Source: Rhodosporidiobolus odoratus (Eukaryota > Basidiomycota > Microbotryomycetes > Sporidiobolales > Sporidiobolaceae). From it: a DNA stretch of 64,000 nucleotides. The stretch is taken from the NCBI GenBank assembly GCA_034387635.1, contig JAOANU010000001.1, forward strand, positions 62,001 through 126,000, in the 5' to 3' direction. Shown here one piece after another: positions 63,117 through 64,000 of this stretch. The stretch's first letter is position 1; the number at the start of each line of letters is the position of its first letter. Under the pieces are notes generated by a model, which saw nothing but the letters and a program-made list of their open reading frames with translations, was not told the DNA's origin and ran no database searches. A program made the position numbers and the translations under genes.

Positions 63117-64000
63117 ATGACTTTCTCCAAGCTCGACGACGATCCGCCGCTCCTTCCGCCTCCTTCCCTCGCCTTTCAGCTGGCAACGCCTTCCCTCCCT
63201 TCCGCCGACCTCTTTCCGTCCCCCACCTCGCCAGTCACAACTTCAGACGCTCCCGTAGACGTCCAATCGAAGCGCAACAGCAAGAACGACCTTTTCGGGC
63301 TCTCCTGGAAACCGGCCCTTCCACCTCCTCCTCCGCCTCCTCCCGCGTCTTCCAGTGGCGGGCGAAGCAGAAGCTCGACCGCAGAGAGCAGCTGGTCTAT
63401 CTCTAACAGTAGCGAGGGAAGCAGCAGCCGGAAAAGCTGGCTCGAGCCGTCTCCGCCTCTGTCCACCGGCTTGTCACCTCCGCCGCGATTAGGTGGATTG
63501 GCTATCGACACCTCCCTTTCAAGCCCGGGGTTGGATCGAACGCCTAATCCCAAGCTACCGTCCGCTGGCGCCGCCCAAGATGGGTATGGCTGGCCGCTCA
63601 CTCCGCCCTCTCCCGCTTTTCCTTCCGTCCCTACCGCGCCCCCTATACCCTTCTCCGTCCCGTCACTACCGCTTTCACCGCCACGTCCTGCGCTTCTGAG
63701 CCGCACCTCGACCGCCACTCCTCCCTCGCCCGCATCCGCAGCTTCCTCCCGGGAAGCAGCTCTTCCTCCCACTACTGCCGGCGTCTCGAATAATCCCCTC
63801 CTCGATACCAGATCTGCTCCTCCACTCCGCCTATCGCCCTCACCTGCGTATCTGCTCGGCGAAGGACGACATGCGAGTGTGTACCTCGCGTCTTTCCTCC
63901 CTCGTCCAGCGTCGGAAGGACAAGTCAGGGTGGAACGGAGTCGACGGTTGTGTGCAGCAAAGAGGTTGCAGCCGGATCGTGAGAGTCAGGTAGCCGGGCT
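63117..64000 (+). CDS. Protein kinase, N-terminal part (runs off right edge)
   Basis: An ATG at 63117 opens a frame that stays open to base 64000 (about 294 codons). About 240 residues of Ser/Pro-rich disordered sequence (MTFSKLDDDPPLLPPPSLAF, polyproline [28 protein letters not shown]) are followed by the start of a kinase domain. It has YLLGEGRHASVYLASF, a glycine-loop pattern G-x-G-x-x-x-x-V, then CAAKRL carrying the expected ATP-binding lysine. The rest of the catalytic domain is outside the window. GEGRHASVYLA-type loops are seen in fungal Npr1/Hal5/Ptk-like kinases, but the subfamily cannot be decided from this part. Confidence 0.75.
   Translation, partial: MTFSKLDDDPPLLPPPSLAFQLATPSLPSADLFPSPTSPVTTSDAPVDVQSKRNSKNDLFGLSWKPALPPPPPPPPASSSGGRSRSSTAESSWSISNSSEGSSSRKSWLEPSPPLSTGLSPPPRLGGLAIDTSLSSPGLDRTPNPKLPSAGAAQDGYGWPLTPPSPAFPSVPTAPPIPFSVPSLPLSPPRPALLSRTSTATPPSPASAASSREAALPPTTAGVSNNPLLDTRSAPPLRLSPSPAYLLGEGRHASVYLASFLPRPASEGQVRVERSRRLCAAKRLQPDRESQVAG

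Overview
This is nuclear DNA of a GC-rich, intron-dense fungus, most likely a basidiomycete yeast of the Rhodotorula/Microbotryomycetes type. Genes are cut by many 55-100 nt introns with GTGCGT/GTACGT-like donors, pyrimidine-rich 3' ends and CAG/TAG acceptors. Gene content is eukaryotic throughout (Fun30-type SNF2 ATPase, muskelin, U2AF35, eIF2-beta, Use1-type SNARE, glutamate-cysteine ligase, CRH-type GH16 enzyme). No rRNA, CRISPR array, prophage or convincing tRNA was seen. Exon coordinates were derived by hand from splice motifs, reading phase and remembered family sequences; no alignment was run.

Layout. 1-9.2 kb: a Ser/Pro-rich minus-strand gene running off the left edge and carrying a five-fold repeated motif; a decayed secreted-protein gene made of repeated exons (pseudogene); and an orphan secreted protein. 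9.2-14.7 kb: Fun30/SMARCAD1-like remodeller. 15.2-16.5 kb: intact Dap1/MAPR heme-binding gene, sharing a very short divergent promoter with muskelin (16.6-20.5 kb). 20.9-29.8 kb: CRH-family cell-wall transglycosylase, an F-box/LRR-like gene, and GSH1. 31.0-32.3 kb: an inverted second copy of the Dap1 locus, broken by a 2-nt insertion. 34.1-40.4 kb: secreted alpha-amylase (18 exons), U2AF35, Use1-like SNARE. 40.9-55.3 kb: a disordered region. A two-gene unit of unknown family occurs twice in opposite orientation (40.9-43.1 kb on plus, 51.9-55.3 kb on minus), all or mostly decayed. Between the two units lie an intact LEA-like mitochondrial membrane protein, a formate dehydrogenase gene split by a local inversion and further broken by stops and frameshifts, and an intact pepsin-like protease. 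56.5-64 kb: eIF2-beta, a two-finger C2H2 factor with an 8-nt microexon, and the N-terminal half of a protein kinase running off the right edge.

The housekeeping genes are unrelated and show no pathway clustering. The strongest themes are structural: two independent inverted duplications, one inversion through a gene, at least five disabled loci in 64 kb, and unusual splicing (a GC-AG intron, exons of 5, 8 and 15 nt). Assembly or base-calling error is the main alternative for the small indels. It is less likely for the inversion and for the substitutions that differ between copies.
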